This document shows positions 23,701 to 33,565 of a stretch of DNA of 64,000 nt, in pieces; positions within the stretch are counted from its first letter, which is position 1; every line of letters starts with the position of its first letter. The notes beneath the pieces are model-generated. The model ran no database searches and was not told where the DNA came from. It saw only the letters and a program-made list of their open reading frames with translations. Source of the stretch: Choristoneura fumiferana (Eukaryota > Arthropoda > Insecta > Lepidoptera > Tortricidae); assembly GCF_025370935.1 (NCBI RefSeq), contig NC_133494.1:5083745-5147744 (forward strand), written 5' to 3'. A program made the position numbers and the translations under genes.

Positions 23701-26700
23701 GTGTGAAACATGGCACATTCATTGCCACTGGAGATGTACATTTGAAACTTAGATTTTCCCAACAGTAGTAGGTACTTTCCTTACACTAAACAACCATTAA
23801 ATATCAAGAAGGAGTTTTCCTGAATTCCCGCTGTATAAGAAATCAACCTGTTTTTTGTTTTTTTCGGGGGCGCACCAGTGAGCAAAAAGCTAACTGCGTC
23901 ATATAAATACCTCAGCTTCACTTTTGAGGAAAACAAGAACAAATTCAAAGTGATTTCCCAAAAAAACCTTAATAAAATTCAGTAGGTACTGCGACATATG
24001 AAACACCTAATTCTTTCTCACGTGTTAATAGTTGAGATATTCCCGACATGTTTCGACTCAATCCGTGGTTCTTTCGCAAAGTGAGCTCGAATGGAAAGCC
24101 GATCGTAACTGCGCTGTGTTCTCGCGGCTGCTCGGCGCGTCCGACGGCGGCGAAAAACTACCCTTATCTTCATTACAATAATTTATGTGTGGATACGTGA
24201 GTCACAAGTGTTAATAATAGGCAACATTCCTAAATTACTTATTATAAGTCCGTCAGTTAAATCACCAAAAAATATGGACATATAGCTGGTTAAAGTTCCG
24301 TGTGAGATCACATTTATGTACACTTTTTACTAAGAAGTGACGTCACGCCTCACCTCCTGAACTTTACCGGGCTTAAACATTGTCCTTTTTTGTTCAATTG
24401 ACAAAAGAAAATACGCATCGAATAGTTTCTAATTATATATTATGACTAACTAAATACGCAGATGGAAAAAGTTAGTGCGAGAGAAAGTGATGCAAAAGGG
24501 CGGCCTTCACCCTCATTACCAGAGCCCGGAACTTTTGTGGCATTTTTGATCTGTCATAGTGACTTCTCACTTATCGACTCTACCTAAATGATATCGATAA
24601 TAAAATGATATGTTATTGTAAAATAATAATCGTAATATATTCTATAAAGACACTAATGGAATACTTATTAGCACCACAACAGACTTTAAATATAAAATTG
24701 AATTATTAAATTACAAATTGTTAACTATTCATTGTTATCATTGTATCATCCATATTTAAGTCTATACAACAATTTCGACTGCTAACACTCTTTAACGATA
24801 TCTATTGTTGACCTCTACTGTTAATCTTTTTAACATGTTGTGTATCGATATATCGATCTTGAATATCGGAGGTCGATACTAACAACTGGGCATCTAGTTC
24901 TCAGCCTTACAGAAGGAACTGCATGAACACGGCAGGATCGGATTTTTTAGTTCAAGTTCACCCAGGAATGTGTGCTCATTACTGAATTTTTTTGTTACCC
25001 AGGAATGTGTGTACAATACAAAGTATGTCTCACAGTACCTTGTATTCAAATACGTAAAACGCTTACCTATAAGAAATTTAGTGCTCTCCTTAGGCAGATG
25101 CTGTATCAGCTTTAGCCCATAGGTCTTCATATGAGCATCGGCGTCTTCAAACTCGAGGTCGGCCAAGTACTCCAGCGCTTCGGCATATGCCTTCTTGTCT
25201 TCAATCATGAGCTTCAGATACCAGTCGTGCCGCTTATGGTTCGCCGCAAGGGACAAAGCGTCGTCTATACTCACTTGTCGGACCACCTGAACAAAGTCAA
25301 AGTCAAAGTCAAAATATCTTTATTCAATTTAGGCAGGCTTTATTCAACAGTTAAAATAAGTAATGATTAAATATCATGGGACAGTTGACACCATTGACCT
25401 AGTCCCAAACTAACAAAGGTTTTACCATGGATACTAGGCAACGGATAAACTTAAATACATATTAAACATCCAAACAAACATTCGTATTTTTCATACAAAT
25501 ATCTACCACGGCCGGGGATTGAACCCGGGACCTCAAGCTTCATAGGGAGGTTCTTTAACCACTGGCACAGAGTATAATTATAATAGTACTAACGTACAGA
25601 ATGGCCACGCTCCGCCCCGCACCGTTTCGAGTTACCCCACCCCTCAAGCGCAGATTGCAGGAAAACCGCAGGAAAGTAGTCGGGTGCGCAACGCGATGTA
25701 TGTCGGCCGCACGGCACTAAGTTCAGGAGCAATAATTTTGCGAAATGGTAACGGTATCCTACCTAGTACTTCCTTTTATAAATAAATAATGATTTCTGAA
25801 ATTATCGCGATTAATACATGAAATATACCTAGTGCCAACCACGAAGACGCGTGATTTTGTCAAAATTAGACATTAATGACATTGTAATAAGAACCAAGGC
25901 ACGCGTCATCGTCAATGAATCTACCTATAACTACCTACCGAATAATTAGTTTAAGTTTGTAGTCGTATATCTATTGTAATTAAAATAATAATGCTAAAAT
26001 ACACATTTTAAGTAGGTTTAAATAAATAGGTAAGATTAACGATTACATTTATTTGCACATATCTAAGCCATACCTACATATTATAAGTCTCTTTAGATGT
26101 CATTGGTCGTACTTATAGTACTAGGGTTTTGCGATAGTCAGCCCTGTGTATCTTACGCACACATTGACGCGTGTACAGACGTCGTCGTGCGTATGTAGAT
26201 TCAAGAACGCGTATTTTGTGTGCCACTGGGCTAATATGGTTTTCAACGTGAAAATAGATAAAGCGGCATGTCGGGCGTACTATACCTTTATAGCAACATC
26301 AACATCAAACTCGATGACTTTATCCTTGGAGTTGATGAACTCTTTAAGCTTCCCCTGCTGGTCGTGCTGATCGATCTTCACATAGCAGGTCAGTAACAAC
26401 GTCGTGTGGTCTTCGGTGGCGCCCCCCTTCTTGTGGAGTTCCTCTAGGTACAGAACTAGAGGCTCCAAATGGCGGGACTCCAGATATTTTCGAATGACAT
26501 AGGAGGTCTCTAGCCAGCCTATCGTTTTCACGTATTGCTCTATGGCCCCTTTTAAATCACCCTGTGAAGAAGGTACATTAATTTATTAGTGCAGTACTAT
26601 GTGCCGGCAATATCTGTATACAGCGTGTATTGTTGATATAGTCTCAAACAGTAACCAGACGCAGCTTTAAGTGCTGTGAACCAAGTAAATAAATCAAGAT

Positions 26701-29700
26701 AGTAATTTTTTCCTAAAATTTAAAAAGAAAGGAGCAAGTTTCTCACTCAATTTCTCTAATTTTTATTATTATTATATATCCAGTAATTTCTCCGGCTGTG
26801 TTTCACGGCAGGATTAGCGAGCAAGATGGTGGTAGCAATCCGAGCGGACCTTGCACAAGGTCTACTTAGAGCTAGGTTTGTATTTTTTCCTTGTAATTGT
26901 CTATTACCTTGCTATACAAATGATCTCCATACTGCTTATAAATCTCCGTCAGCCCTTCGGCGTCGTAATGCTGCATGCTCGCTATCCTGATGGCCACATC
27001 ATACAAATTCTTCTTAAACAGCAACCAGAGCTTCGAATGGAGATCTTTCTCGTCCAAATAAATCATTTCCTTCTTTTTAGTTAGGATATAAAACGAGCCC
27101 CATTCTGTTAGCACTGCGTCTATTTCTTCGAAAGTTTTCGAGAACACTATGAATTTGTTTTGTATGTCTAATATAGTTATGTGGTGAGATTTGGGTGCAG
27201 GCGTGGTGCTGGTTGAAGCGCTATTTTTCGGAGTCTCGTTGGTTGTGATGACGAGGTAGCTTCGGAACCAGTCGAGACGGACTTTTTCGCCTTCTATCGC
27301 GTAGCAGGGGCCGCGGCCTTCGGTCGTGTAGCAGAATATCGCCTAAAAATATGAGATATTAAGCAAAGTCAAAATATCTTTATTCAATTTAGGCTAAAAC
27401 GAGCACTTATGAATGTCAAAAAAAAATCTACCACCGGCTCGGAAAAACCTCTGTTGAGAAGAATCCGGCAAGAAACTCAATGAGGTATATTTTTTTAAAC
27501 AGATTTACAATATTATTAAATGATACTTATAAATCACAAGTATTTAACACAACTTTATTTTTAACACAGTAGGTTCGCTATTTGAAGGGATCGCTAATGC
27601 GGAAAAGCTGTACTTCAAGTCGATTTACTATCATTGAGTACAAATGGAAAATTGACAATTCGAAAGACATTAACACAAGGAAAACTGCCCATCTTGAATA
27701 TTGCATGAATTTTGTCCCATAATAAAATTGTCGAATTTGATAAAGCCATTAGAAATAATGACAATTTGTATTTACATACTCAGAAACATTATCATTTGTA
27801 AATCTGTTCCACCTGAAATATATCCTGTATGCAAAATGACGTAATTTTGACGTCATCCGCACTCAAAGTTCGAGCCCTGTACCTATGGATATCGGAAGTG
27901 GATAAGTGAGAAGTCACTATGACAGGTCCACTGTCTGGTGGGCAGGAGGTACTCACGTCGTCAGTGGCGACGGTGAGGCGGTGTCTCGCGGCCAGCACGC
28001 TGCAGCCGGCGGCGGCGCCCTGCCGGTCCAGCGTCACGCCGCGCTCCGAGCTCAGCCAGTACACCAGCACGCATGCGCGGGACACCACAAACAGTTTATC
28101 TGCGCCGCTAAAACAATGCACACCATAACTCAAACCCATTGCTCACCGTCTGAGGGCCACCGCCAAATCGACCACCAATGTCGTTCGAAACTCGAAACAA
28201 AACATGTTTACTTTTTCTTTTTCATTTAAATTTTCAGGAAAACCAAGAAAACAGCTGAGTCCCGAGCAACAATACTCGTTGTATTTATACAAATGTATAA
28301 TGTAAATGTAGAGAAAAAAGTTTATACACAGGCCTAGTAAAATTCAATCTTATGTTAATAACAAAGATTTTGACATGGAAAACTTTTCTTACTTTAGCTA
28401 TACTAGATAGATATCTGTTCTCGAAACATTTCGGTGGATTTTTACGGTAGCACTATTTATTTATTTAATCGTATGGCATACATTTAAAATAGGCTTATAA
28501 TACATAGGTACATACACACAAAGTTACAAAATACAAAAACAATACAACATGCTAACGGTAGCACTATTAATATCTCTATAACAGTTTGACTTTTATTTTA
28601 CGAAATTTGGAATTATTTTTAATCTAAGGGAATTTATGTGTTTATCTCAAAGAGATCTTGAGATTTAAGTAACTGCTGCAACTTGTAAATTCTCTGGTCT
28701 CCGCGATGCAGGCCCAGAGTCTAGTGAGGAGTCCGCCAATGAATCTTAATTGTAACCTTGTTACATTTCAAATAAATTCTTTCTTCTTTCTTTCTTTCAG
28801 ATATTACTGGATCAAAAGTGTTTCCAAATAGTCCGTGTAATATCTGCTGCGTCGCCAATTTTTTTCTCTCGGCTTGACACTAGCTAGATTTGGAAACTAT
28901 CCCGATAAACTAAAAGTTTGAGAACTGCTAGTTTGTACTAGCTTGAATGAAAGTGAGCCCCGAAGAGCTAAAAGTTTGAGAACTGCTGGTTTAGTGTAGA
29001 GTCGAACAAACTGATTCATGTACAGTCGAGGGCATATTTATACAGCCATGGTGTATAATATACGCCCCAACCTTATGGTTAGTGGCATAAAGGTGTATAG
29101 ATATTTTTGACATCTTGGTAACATACATATATTTATGCCCTTGACTGTACCTTTTATCAACCAATTTCACTATGATTTCCTTGACAAAAGCATGGTATGT
29201 CAACATGACATATAGTAGCACAAAGGTTCCACGCTGGTACATGACTCAGTTTGTTCGACTATACTAACTTGAAAGCGAGTCCAGTGATGGGGCTGGTCCC
29301 GGAATCCAGCAGGGTCTTCATCTTGCCGGAGCGTTGTCGCGCGATGTCGCCGCGGTACAGCGACACTGAGCCGTCTTGGAAACCCACCGCGAGGAGATTC
29401 TGTAGACCAATACAATTTATAGTCGTAGTTATAGAATCAGGGGCGTTGGTTTGCGGAAGGCCATTGTAACAGAATATTACTATTAGCCTTGAACCGCGGC
29501 TTCGTCCGTGTAAACCGGTAAGTCTACATTTTTTATGAAACTAAAGACAATACCGATGCTAAATCTAGCGTCTTCTCCATCCGTTGTGCTAATAAACATG
29601 GGATGAGATGGGATGGATGGGATGGTAAATGACGTTCAACAGACCGGTCAAAACGCTCGAATATTCACTCAGATAGGTAGTAGCCGGCTGTTTTCTGTAA

Positions 29701-32067
29701 CTCGATGATTTAGTGCGCCTATTTTGCGTGATTCACCTGGACTTAGTGCGCCTATTTTGCGTGATTCGCCTGGACTTGGGGCGCCTATTTTGCGTGATTC
29801 ACCTGGGCTTAGTGCGCCTATTTTGAGTGATTTACCTGGGCTTAGTGCGCCTATTTTTCGTGATTCACCTGGGCTTAGTGCGCCTATTTTGGGTGATTCA
29901 CCCAGATACGCTATGGCTATGGGTTTACCTTGTTTTCATGGACAGCGAGGGCCGTGGCGGGCGTGGGCCGCATATGCGAGGGCACGGCGCGCGACATGCG
30001 CACACATATCGGGTTCCCGTGCCGGTCCTTGCGGCCCCAGTCCCACACCTTTATTAACGGGTTTGTGCCTGCCTCATCATCCTGAGAAATGAACATGTAA
30101 CAAAGAGTTCTTGTTTTTATAATAAAATGTTGGGCGCGGGCCAAAGATCGCTGGTTTGGTTGGGGTTGCTGAGATCCATCCCAGCCTATATACGTCCCAC
30201 TGCTGGGCACAGGCCTCCTCTAAGAACAAGAGGGCTTGGGCCATAGTTCCCACGCGGGCCCAGTGCGGATTGGGAACTTCACACGCACCATTGAATTGCT
30301 TCGCAGGTCAGTGCAGGTTGCTGAGATAACATAATTAATTATTTGTTTTTATTAGCAGAACATTTGCTCAACAAAATCTAAGATTACCCAAATTGCTAAT
30401 GAGTTTTGAAATCAGATGGCCAATACAATATGATTTAGACTATCGCGGTCATCGGTCTCGTGATCATGGCACATGCAACTGTGCCGAAATATCGAGCTGC
30501 TCTAAAATTAAGGTACGCAGAACGGAACAAAACCCGAATTTAATTCATAAAATCAGATGACCAATATAGTTGTATTTGATACCATCATGGTATTTGATAA
30601 AGCCCCTTCGTAGATGACAAAGGAGGATGCTTAGTGATAATTAGTAGGTGTTACTTAGTAAGTAAAAGAAAGTGTGGAACTTTAGAAAAAAAACAAATGT
30701 GGCAGTAGGCACAACTAAGGTTGGGAACCTAAAGGCCTTTGTACAGTCAAAGTAGACAAAGTAGAGTAGTTTGTAGTCTTTAGGATCCTTTTTTTACTCT
30801 GTCCCATTGACACATTGACAATCTTGCATGGCATTTAGTATGTGGCTGTAAACCAAAAAGGACGAAAGTTGTTATCAATACAAACGCGATATGCACGCGA
30901 GTGGTATGGCTGCTCCATGGAAAGAAAAATGTGCTGTCAACGCGTGTTGAAGGGGCGTTCAAAAAACCGTGTGGAAAGGCCATAAGGATTATAATATGCT
31001 TGATGTTTTATTCATCAACACTAACTTCAGTTAACTTAGTTTAGTTAACTCAGTTCAGATCACCACCATCATACAGATCACAGATAAAATACTCACACCA
31101 ATAGTAACAAGAAGCGGGTCATGTGGGAGTTGCTGAGCTAGTGATATTGATAGCTCATAGGCCTTGAATGGAGTGATCTCCCATGAGCGGGAGACCAGGT
31201 GCGCCCAGCCCGTATTGTCGCAAAGCACCACATGGGAGTTGCCGCTTGTTGTGGCTGTTATGGTAGTATCCTGAGACATATTTAAATTCAATACAGTAGT
31301 GGATTTGTTTAATAATTGAATGATCCAGTTGCTTTTTATTTTATTTTAAGGAGTATTAGATATGGGTCTGTCTCAGAAAGAAAATAATTTATTTATAACA
31401 GCAGTGACACATTACACAGGTTAGAAAAACACATAAGTAATTGCCTTTATAAAAAGCCTGCCTCAGCATATTGCTGGTTGAAAACCAGCACTGGTCTTCC
31501 ACCGGGCCACAGAAATGTGAAATTATAGAAAGTCACACAAAGATAGTTACTTACTAGAAATGTTCCTACACATTTTTACATCTTGCGATCGTCATTATAA
31601 CTATTTTAATTAAGTATATTTGTTATAAATCAAATTGTATTTAATATAAAAAAACACGTCATAATGTTGACTAATAATAATTTGGCTATAATATAAGAGT
31701 ATTTAAAGATTTGCTAAATCAAATTATTTTTTGTTACTCACTTGTAAACATTCTGCTACCTTCCCACCGTCAACGTTCTTATGTATATCAAAAAATGTAA
31801 AACGACGCCACTGAAAACGCATAAAAACATTATAATGAATACCTAGTTAGTCACAATCGGCCAGTTTGATACCGTATCCGATTCCATTATTTAACTGCGT
31901 GAATACTGATTATTTTACATCCTTATTAATTAGAGCCAGCAGGCGTAATTATTACTCAGAATGGTCATGATCTTTCCAACAAAAACTTGGCTTTACGAAC
32001 TACAAAACTGTACAAATCACTCAGCAATTCCTTACGAAGTTATTACTCGTACCTCTAAGAACGCCAT
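14608..32067 (-). CDS. VPS11: VPS11, HOPS/CORVET core subunit (15 exons, 3' end missing)
   Basis: VPS11 is the shared core subunit of the HOPS and CORVET complexes, which tether late endosomes, lysosomes and autophagosomes before fusion. Fifteen exons join in phase to an open frame of 865 codons: 32053-32067, 31742-31810, 31097-31270, 29929-30081, 29269-29399, 27957-28107, 26908-27342, 26286-26561, 25067-25286, 18511-18733, 17825-17980, 16483-16655, 16032-16113, 15350-15565 and 14608-14730. All introns are GT-AG. The product begins MAFLEWRRFTFFDIH. It has an N-terminal beta-propeller region (about residues 1-375), an alpha-solenoid (about 376-750), and a RING-H2 whose ligands include CAAC, CQHSFHQHC and CPAC (about 800-840). 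Known orthologues are of similar length or slightly longer. Exon 15 ends in phase 2 with a donor, so at least one short terminal exon is missing. An insulin-like gene lies antisense in intron 9. Recognition is by residue similarity to animal VPS11; exon edges are inferred from splice motifs and phase. Confidence 0.93.
15350..15565 (-). CDS. VPS11: VPS11 exon 14 (RING-H2 first half)
   Basis: The exon encodes YLTDVLKSESDVITREQELA, a coiled stretch, then CAACNRPLELPSVHFLCQHS, the first RING ligands. It ends in phase 2 in the middle of the CQHSFHQH segment. Confidence 0.95.
16032..16113 (-). CDS. VPS11: VPS11 exon 13
   Basis: The exon encodes SEKLLSPILVVDCLASISSY and onward to GDVR, with acceptor tttcag and donor gtaagt. 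It is the end of the solenoid before the RING. Confidence 0.92.
16356..16458 (-). pseudogene. Partial tandem copy of VPS11 exon 12 (contig 2)
   Basis: These 103 bp repeat the first part of exon 12 (tggcgcgctcaagtagcg onward) and then jump to a gtgag donor-like end. The base pair before it is ac rather than ag, so the acceptor is lost. Including it would change the phase (it ends in phase 0, exon 12 ends in phase 1). It is best read as a decayed pseudo-exon in intron 12. Confidence 0.8.
16483..16655 (-). CDS. VPS11: VPS11 exon 12 (tandemly duplicated)
   Basis: The exon encodes WRAQVALHMRAGEAEAALDV and onward to LLSVI, with acceptor ttatag and donor gtgagt. A partial second copy lies 24 bp downstream (16356-16458), and contig 3 carries two full units plus the partial one. 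Confidence 0.9.
16745..16855. repeat. LINE-like fragment upstream of VPS11 exon 12
   Basis: It is the same family as 17245-17490. The Bel-Pao insertion in contig 3 lies just beside the corresponding piece. Confidence 0.5.
17096..17790. mobile_element. TTAA-flanked foldback element in VPS11 intron 11 (contig 2)
   Basis: Outer arms ggctcagtttcattggtcga and complement are each flanked by ttaa (17092-17095, 17791-17794), which suggests piggyBac-type insertion. The interior carries a second palindrome (17532-17610) and a LINE-like fragment. The contig 3 copy is 52194-52883. Confidence 0.65.
17245..17490. repeat. LINE-like fragment within the foldback element
   Basis: cgagcaagtgggtctcctga through cggcaggattagcgagcaag is a common moth retroposon 3' region. 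Related pieces are at 16745-16855, 26800-26850 and 53130-53225. Confidence 0.5.
17825..17980 (-). CDS. VPS11: VPS11 exon 11
   Basis: The exon encodes AKSPDKKAEYEEKIMKVL and onward to LGFRAGILHLYEENK. The acceptor is cccccag and the donor gtgagt. VICQMLGFRAGILHLYE is a family hallmark. Confidence 0.93.
18172..18319. mobile_element. Palindromic MITE in VPS11 intron 10 (contig 2)
   Basis: Arms of about 55 bp (ttaagctaagtttagacttg outward) almost perfectly complement each other. The contig 3 copy is 51685-51832. Confidence 0.8.
18511..18733 (-). CDS. VPS11: VPS11 exon 10
   Basis: The exon begins LCTDYKPRSKPLVDEA after acceptor ccacag and ends in phase 2 at HVW. A short atg repeat lies just upstream of the acceptor. 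It is present three times in the window (13268-13466, here, 51273-51494); only this version is open and complete. Confidence 0.93.
19410..19610 (-). mobile_element. 5'-truncated tRNA SINE (contig 2)
   Basis: Contig 2 counterpart of 11094-11323, on the minus strand. Confidence 0.75.
20533..20661. mobile_element. TACAGTC-ended MITE, cgatgtcaaagatat family (contig 2)
   Basis: Contig 2 counterpart of 10009-10136. Confidence 0.6.
21005..21182. mobile_element. Palindromic MITE, agttaacacttgac family (contig 2)
   Basis: Contig 2 counterpart, the same 178-bp length as in contig 1. Confidence 0.8.
21684..21712 (+). promoter_or_regulatory. Core promoter of the insulin-like gene (contig 2)
   Basis: TATAAAA at 21684-21690 is followed by an arthropod-type TCAG initiator at 21709-21712, placing the predicted start about 27 bp downstream of the TATA box and about 36 bp before the start codon. 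The spacing is typical of RNA polymerase II promoters. Confidence 0.65.
21747..22070 (+). CDS. Insulin-like peptide precursor (bombyxin family)
   Basis: A single-exon 107-residue preprohormone, antisense within VPS11 intron 9. The order is a signal peptide (MQSFLLLIIVSAICHGQ), then a B chain with HYCGRRLADTIAAVC (Cys-x11-Cys spacing as in insulin B chains), then a KR site. A C peptide of about 28 residues ends in GKR. The A chain contains ITEDCCVHACTLDTMLSYC, the canonical CC-x3-C-x8-C pattern. Processing at both dibasic sites would give a secreted two-chain hormone that signals through an insulin-type receptor tyrosine kinase; in Lepidoptera bombyxins come from brain neurosecretory cells and act on growth and metabolism. 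The length matches bombyxins, which are commonly intronless. A TATA box and initiator lie upstream at the usual spacing. I cannot assign a numbered family member. Confidence 0.93.
   Translation: MQSFLLLIIVSAICHGQSVTKDEPRHYCGRRLADTIAAVCSLQNPKRSSIGVYSTILKGYEHPYWMATKRALGLKARGKRYETITEDCCVHACTLDTMLSYCDSFKD
22738..22876. mobile_element. TACAGT-ended MITE, gccatcagatattt family (contig 2)
   Basis: Contig 2 counterpart of 7884-8021 with the same palindromic arms. Confidence 0.7.
24558..24876. mobile_element. MITE in VPS11 intron 9 (contig 2)
   Basis: This is the counterpart of 6207-6566 with one terminal repeat shortened. Confidence 0.55.
25067..25286 (-). CDS. VPS11: VPS11 exon 9
   Basis: This exon encodes VVRQVSIDDALSLAANHKRH and onward to KESTKFLI, ending in phase 1. 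It is solenoid sequence; HDWYLKLMIED is highly conserved in animal VPS11. Confidence 0.95.
25366..25570 (-). mobile_element. tRNA-derived SINE in VPS11 intron 8 (contig 2)
   Basis: This is the counterpart of the contig 1 SINE, in the same position relative to exon 9. Confidence 0.65.
26286..26561 (-). CDS. VPS11: VPS11 exon 8
   Basis: The exon has 92 codons beginning GDLKGAIEQYVKTIGWLE. It contains SYVIRKYLE and DHTTLLLTCYVK, the clathrin-heavy-chain-like repeat region of VPS11. It ends DVDVAIK before donor gtatag. Confidence 0.95.
26908..27342 (-). CDS. VPS11: VPS11 exon 7
   Basis: This is the largest exon, with 145 codons from AIFCYTTEGRGPCYAIEG through WGSFYILTKK to YGDHLYSK. It closes the propeller and opens the alpha-solenoid. 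The match to animal VPS11 is strong throughout, including the glycine and tryptophan positions. Confidence 0.95.
27363..27590 (-). repeat. Retroposon 3' tail with tttgac repeats before VPS11 exon 7 (contig 2)
   Basis: This is a longer version of the contig 1 copy and includes the taccaccggctcgg segment. It sits directly upstream of the exon 7 acceptor. Confidence 0.6.
27957..28107 (-). CDS. VPS11: VPS11 exon 6
   Basis: The exon encodes GADKLFVVSRACVLVYW and onward to TVATDD. The acceptor is ttttag and the donor gtgagt. It is GC-rich. The contig 1 copy (134-283) carries three one-base indels relative to this open version. Confidence 0.9.
28680..28800. repeat. LINE 3' end with tttc repeat in VPS11 intron 5
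   Basis: A conserved tail (gtaaccttgttacatttcaa) followed by (tttc)n at 28781-28799. Confidence 0.45.
28993..29268. repeat. Outer inverted repeat whose arm starts at the exon 5 donor
   Basis: tagagtcgaacaaactgatt (28996 on) and its complement ending at 29266 face each other around the inner MITE. The right arm begins at the intron 5 donor (29268). Confidence 0.6.
29021..29149. mobile_element. TACAGTC-ended MITE in VPS11 intron 5
   Basis: Ends are tacagtcgagggcata and gcccttgactgta with AT-rich imperfect arms. It is nested inside a wider inverted repeat. Confidence 0.6.
29269..29399 (-). CDS. VPS11: VPS11 exon 5
   Basis: This exon encodes NLLAVGFQDGSVSLYRGDIA and onward to GLAF, ending in phase 2 before donor gttagt. 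The phrase matches the conserved propeller repeat of VPS11. The donor is directly followed by one arm of an inverted repeat. Confidence 0.9.
29704..29911. repeat. 33-bp minisatellite in VPS11 intron 4
   Basis: About six tandem units of 33 bp with consensus starting gtgcgcctattttgcgtgat. Because 33 is a multiple of three, one plus-strand frame stays open and spells an 11-residue repeat, which is a by-product. The array ends about 17 bp from the exon 4 splice donor. Confidence 0.93.
29929..30081 (-). CDS. VPS11: VPS11 exon 4
   Basis: The exon has 51 codons starting DDEAGTNPLIKVWDW, a signature VPS11 propeller strand, and ending AVHENK before donor gtaaac. A 33-bp minisatellite starts within about 20 bp downstream of the donor. 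Confidence 0.92.
30165..30330 (-). mobile_element. SINE fragment in VPS11 intron 3
   Basis: This 3' part of the same SINE family is on the minus strand (complement of gtgggacgtatataggctgg at its end). The head is missing. Confidence 0.75.
31097..31270 (-). CDS. VPS11: VPS11 exon 3
   Basis: The exon has 58 codons of beta-propeller, including the segment FKAYELSISLAQQL and ending VTIG. The acceptor is ctcag and the donor gtgagt. In animal VPS11 this segment runs into the conserved stretch on exon 4. Confidence 0.9.
31742..31810 (-). CDS. VPS11: VPS11 exon 2
   Basis: These 23 codons start WRRFTFFDIH and end ECLQ. They lie between acceptor tttcag and donor gtgagt. This is the first strand of the beta-propeller. 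Confidence 0.9.
32053..32067 (-). CDS. VPS11: VPS11 exon 1 (5 codons, start)
   Basis: This tiny start exon encodes MAFLE and is followed by donor gtacga. It joins in frame to exon 2, giving MAFLE-WRRF, which matches the N-terminus of animal VPS11 (a short leader then WRRF). It was chosen because exon 2 opens directly after an acceptor without its own initiator. Confidence 0.85.
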
Positions 32068-32212
32068 AGTGGTTGTGTATTACCAACTAGACATTATTTG
32101 GTAAATATAAATATTAAAGATAATAAAGGAGTTTTTGTTAAATTCCTGGGGCTACCCTTGTCCTTATCAACAAACTGTCAAATTAGATCTGTCAAACGAA
32201 ATGTCAAAACTA
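32068..32212 (-). promoter_or_regulatory. VPS11 5' flank left between the start codon and a retrotransposon
   Basis: This is the 145 bp between the VPS11 start codon and the downstream target duplication of a 5.1-kb non-LTR retrotransposon. It probably holds 5' UTR and possibly the core promoter. No TATA box is obvious. The start codon context is caccactatgg. Confidence 0.4.
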
Positions 32213-32293
32213 TTTTTTTTTTTTTTTTTGGAGATTATGGCTTGGTAACGAGACCTTTAAGCCAAGTCTTTATTTTAGAAGTCTTGTTTTTGA

Positions 32294-33565
32294 TCACTTG
32301 AATTCACTTATTTCACTATATTTTCCAATTGTATTTTTAATATATTTGTAGAGAGGAACGAAGCAATTTGTGTTTTTCAATAGGTCAGTGAGGCGGCGGG
32401 AGGATTCTTCAGCTTGATTTATTTCGCTGGCAAGTATCAGTCTGTCCAGTGCATAGCTATGACATTTGAATATAATATGGTCTAGGTCTCCAACGGCGTT
32501 ATTGCACGCAGAACAAATATTAGTGTTAACAATACCGAGCCTGTACAAGTGGAATGGTGCATTGCAATGACCAAACCGAAGCCTGTTTATGATAGTTATA
32601 AAATCCCGACTGGCAATCTTCAAATCATGGTACCACGGCTTGACGGGTAAATCAGTTTGAATATTTCCGTACCATTTTCCTTTCTCTTCTTGATCTTTCT
32701 TCCACATGTCTGTCCAGTATCTTCTTACATCTCTGCGAAACGTACTATAAAAGTCGGTCAGAGGGACGTGCACTATATTTTGTACATCCAACATATTTAA
32801 TCCTTTGAAAGCAGTCTGGTCTGCGATTTCGTTACCAGTTATTCCTTTATGAGAAGGAATCCACATAAAGGATACTTCGATCTGTTTTAGGGAGAAGCTG
32901 TACAAAATATTCCTAATTTTGTATAATAAATAATTAGTTTTGTAATGTATTTTGAAATTTTCTAGCGATTTAATTACACTAAGTGAATCAGATAGTATTA
33001 GAAAATCCTTATAATTATTTACACATGAGATACGTTTAAGCGCTTCAATAATAGCGTATGCTTCTGCAGTGAATATGCTACAATTGTTGTCTAGTACAAA
33101 ACTTTGAGAAAACTTAATTTGCGGATCATATACTGCACTACGAACATACCCCTCACCCTTACTGCCATCAGTATAGAGAGTATAGTATTTACTGTTTTTG
33201 TGTAGAAATTCTAGAAGCTCCTGATTACTATGAACTTTATCACTGATAACTGAAATTTCAAAGGCCACACTGGTAAATGGAAATGAGTAGCAAGGAGAAA
33301 TACTACTAGTGTAAATTTTAGAGCAAACATTTTTAATTTCCAGAATGATGTTACTGAGCTTGGGTGACTTACAAGCCAGAAGATCACTGCTAGACAGCAG
33401 TGGAGCTGCGATTGCCCTTTGGCCAGGTAATATACTTTCTATAACTAAATTATTATTTTGTGAAATAATCTTGGCACAAAATCTCATGAACAACAATAAT
33501 CTTCTAAGGATGAGTGGCATTGTAGCAGTTTCCACTTCCATTGCTCTAACAGGTGTAGAGCACAT
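32294..33565 (-). pseudogene. Retrotransposon ORF2 part 3, RNase H and C-terminal zinc motif
   Basis: This 423-residue segment contains the end of the reverse transcriptase thumb and then an RNase H domain with all four expected acidic positions: YTDGSK, AEAYAI, SDSLSVI and ADQT after WIPSHKGITGNE. A CSACNNAVGDLDHIIFKC motif near the end resembles the C-terminal CCHC of related elements. It is in a different frame from the reverse transcriptase segment because of the upstream frameshift. Confidence 0.9.

Larger units (their letters stand above)
18734..25066. other. VPS11 intron 9 (contig 2)
   Basis: A 6.3-kb intron that houses the antisense insulin-like gene and several MITEs. Apart from those, it is AT-rich with no other gene seen. 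The contig 1 counterpart is 5829-13267. Confidence 0.8.

Noticed and set aside
29704..29911. Possible CRISPR array
   Set aside because: The units are contiguous with no unique spacers, and the DNA is a eukaryotic intron.
29724..30092. Plus-strand ORF with a repeating 11-residue unit
   Set aside because: It is the 33-bp minisatellite read in one frame and continues antisense through VPS11 exon 4; no start or splice context supports a gene.
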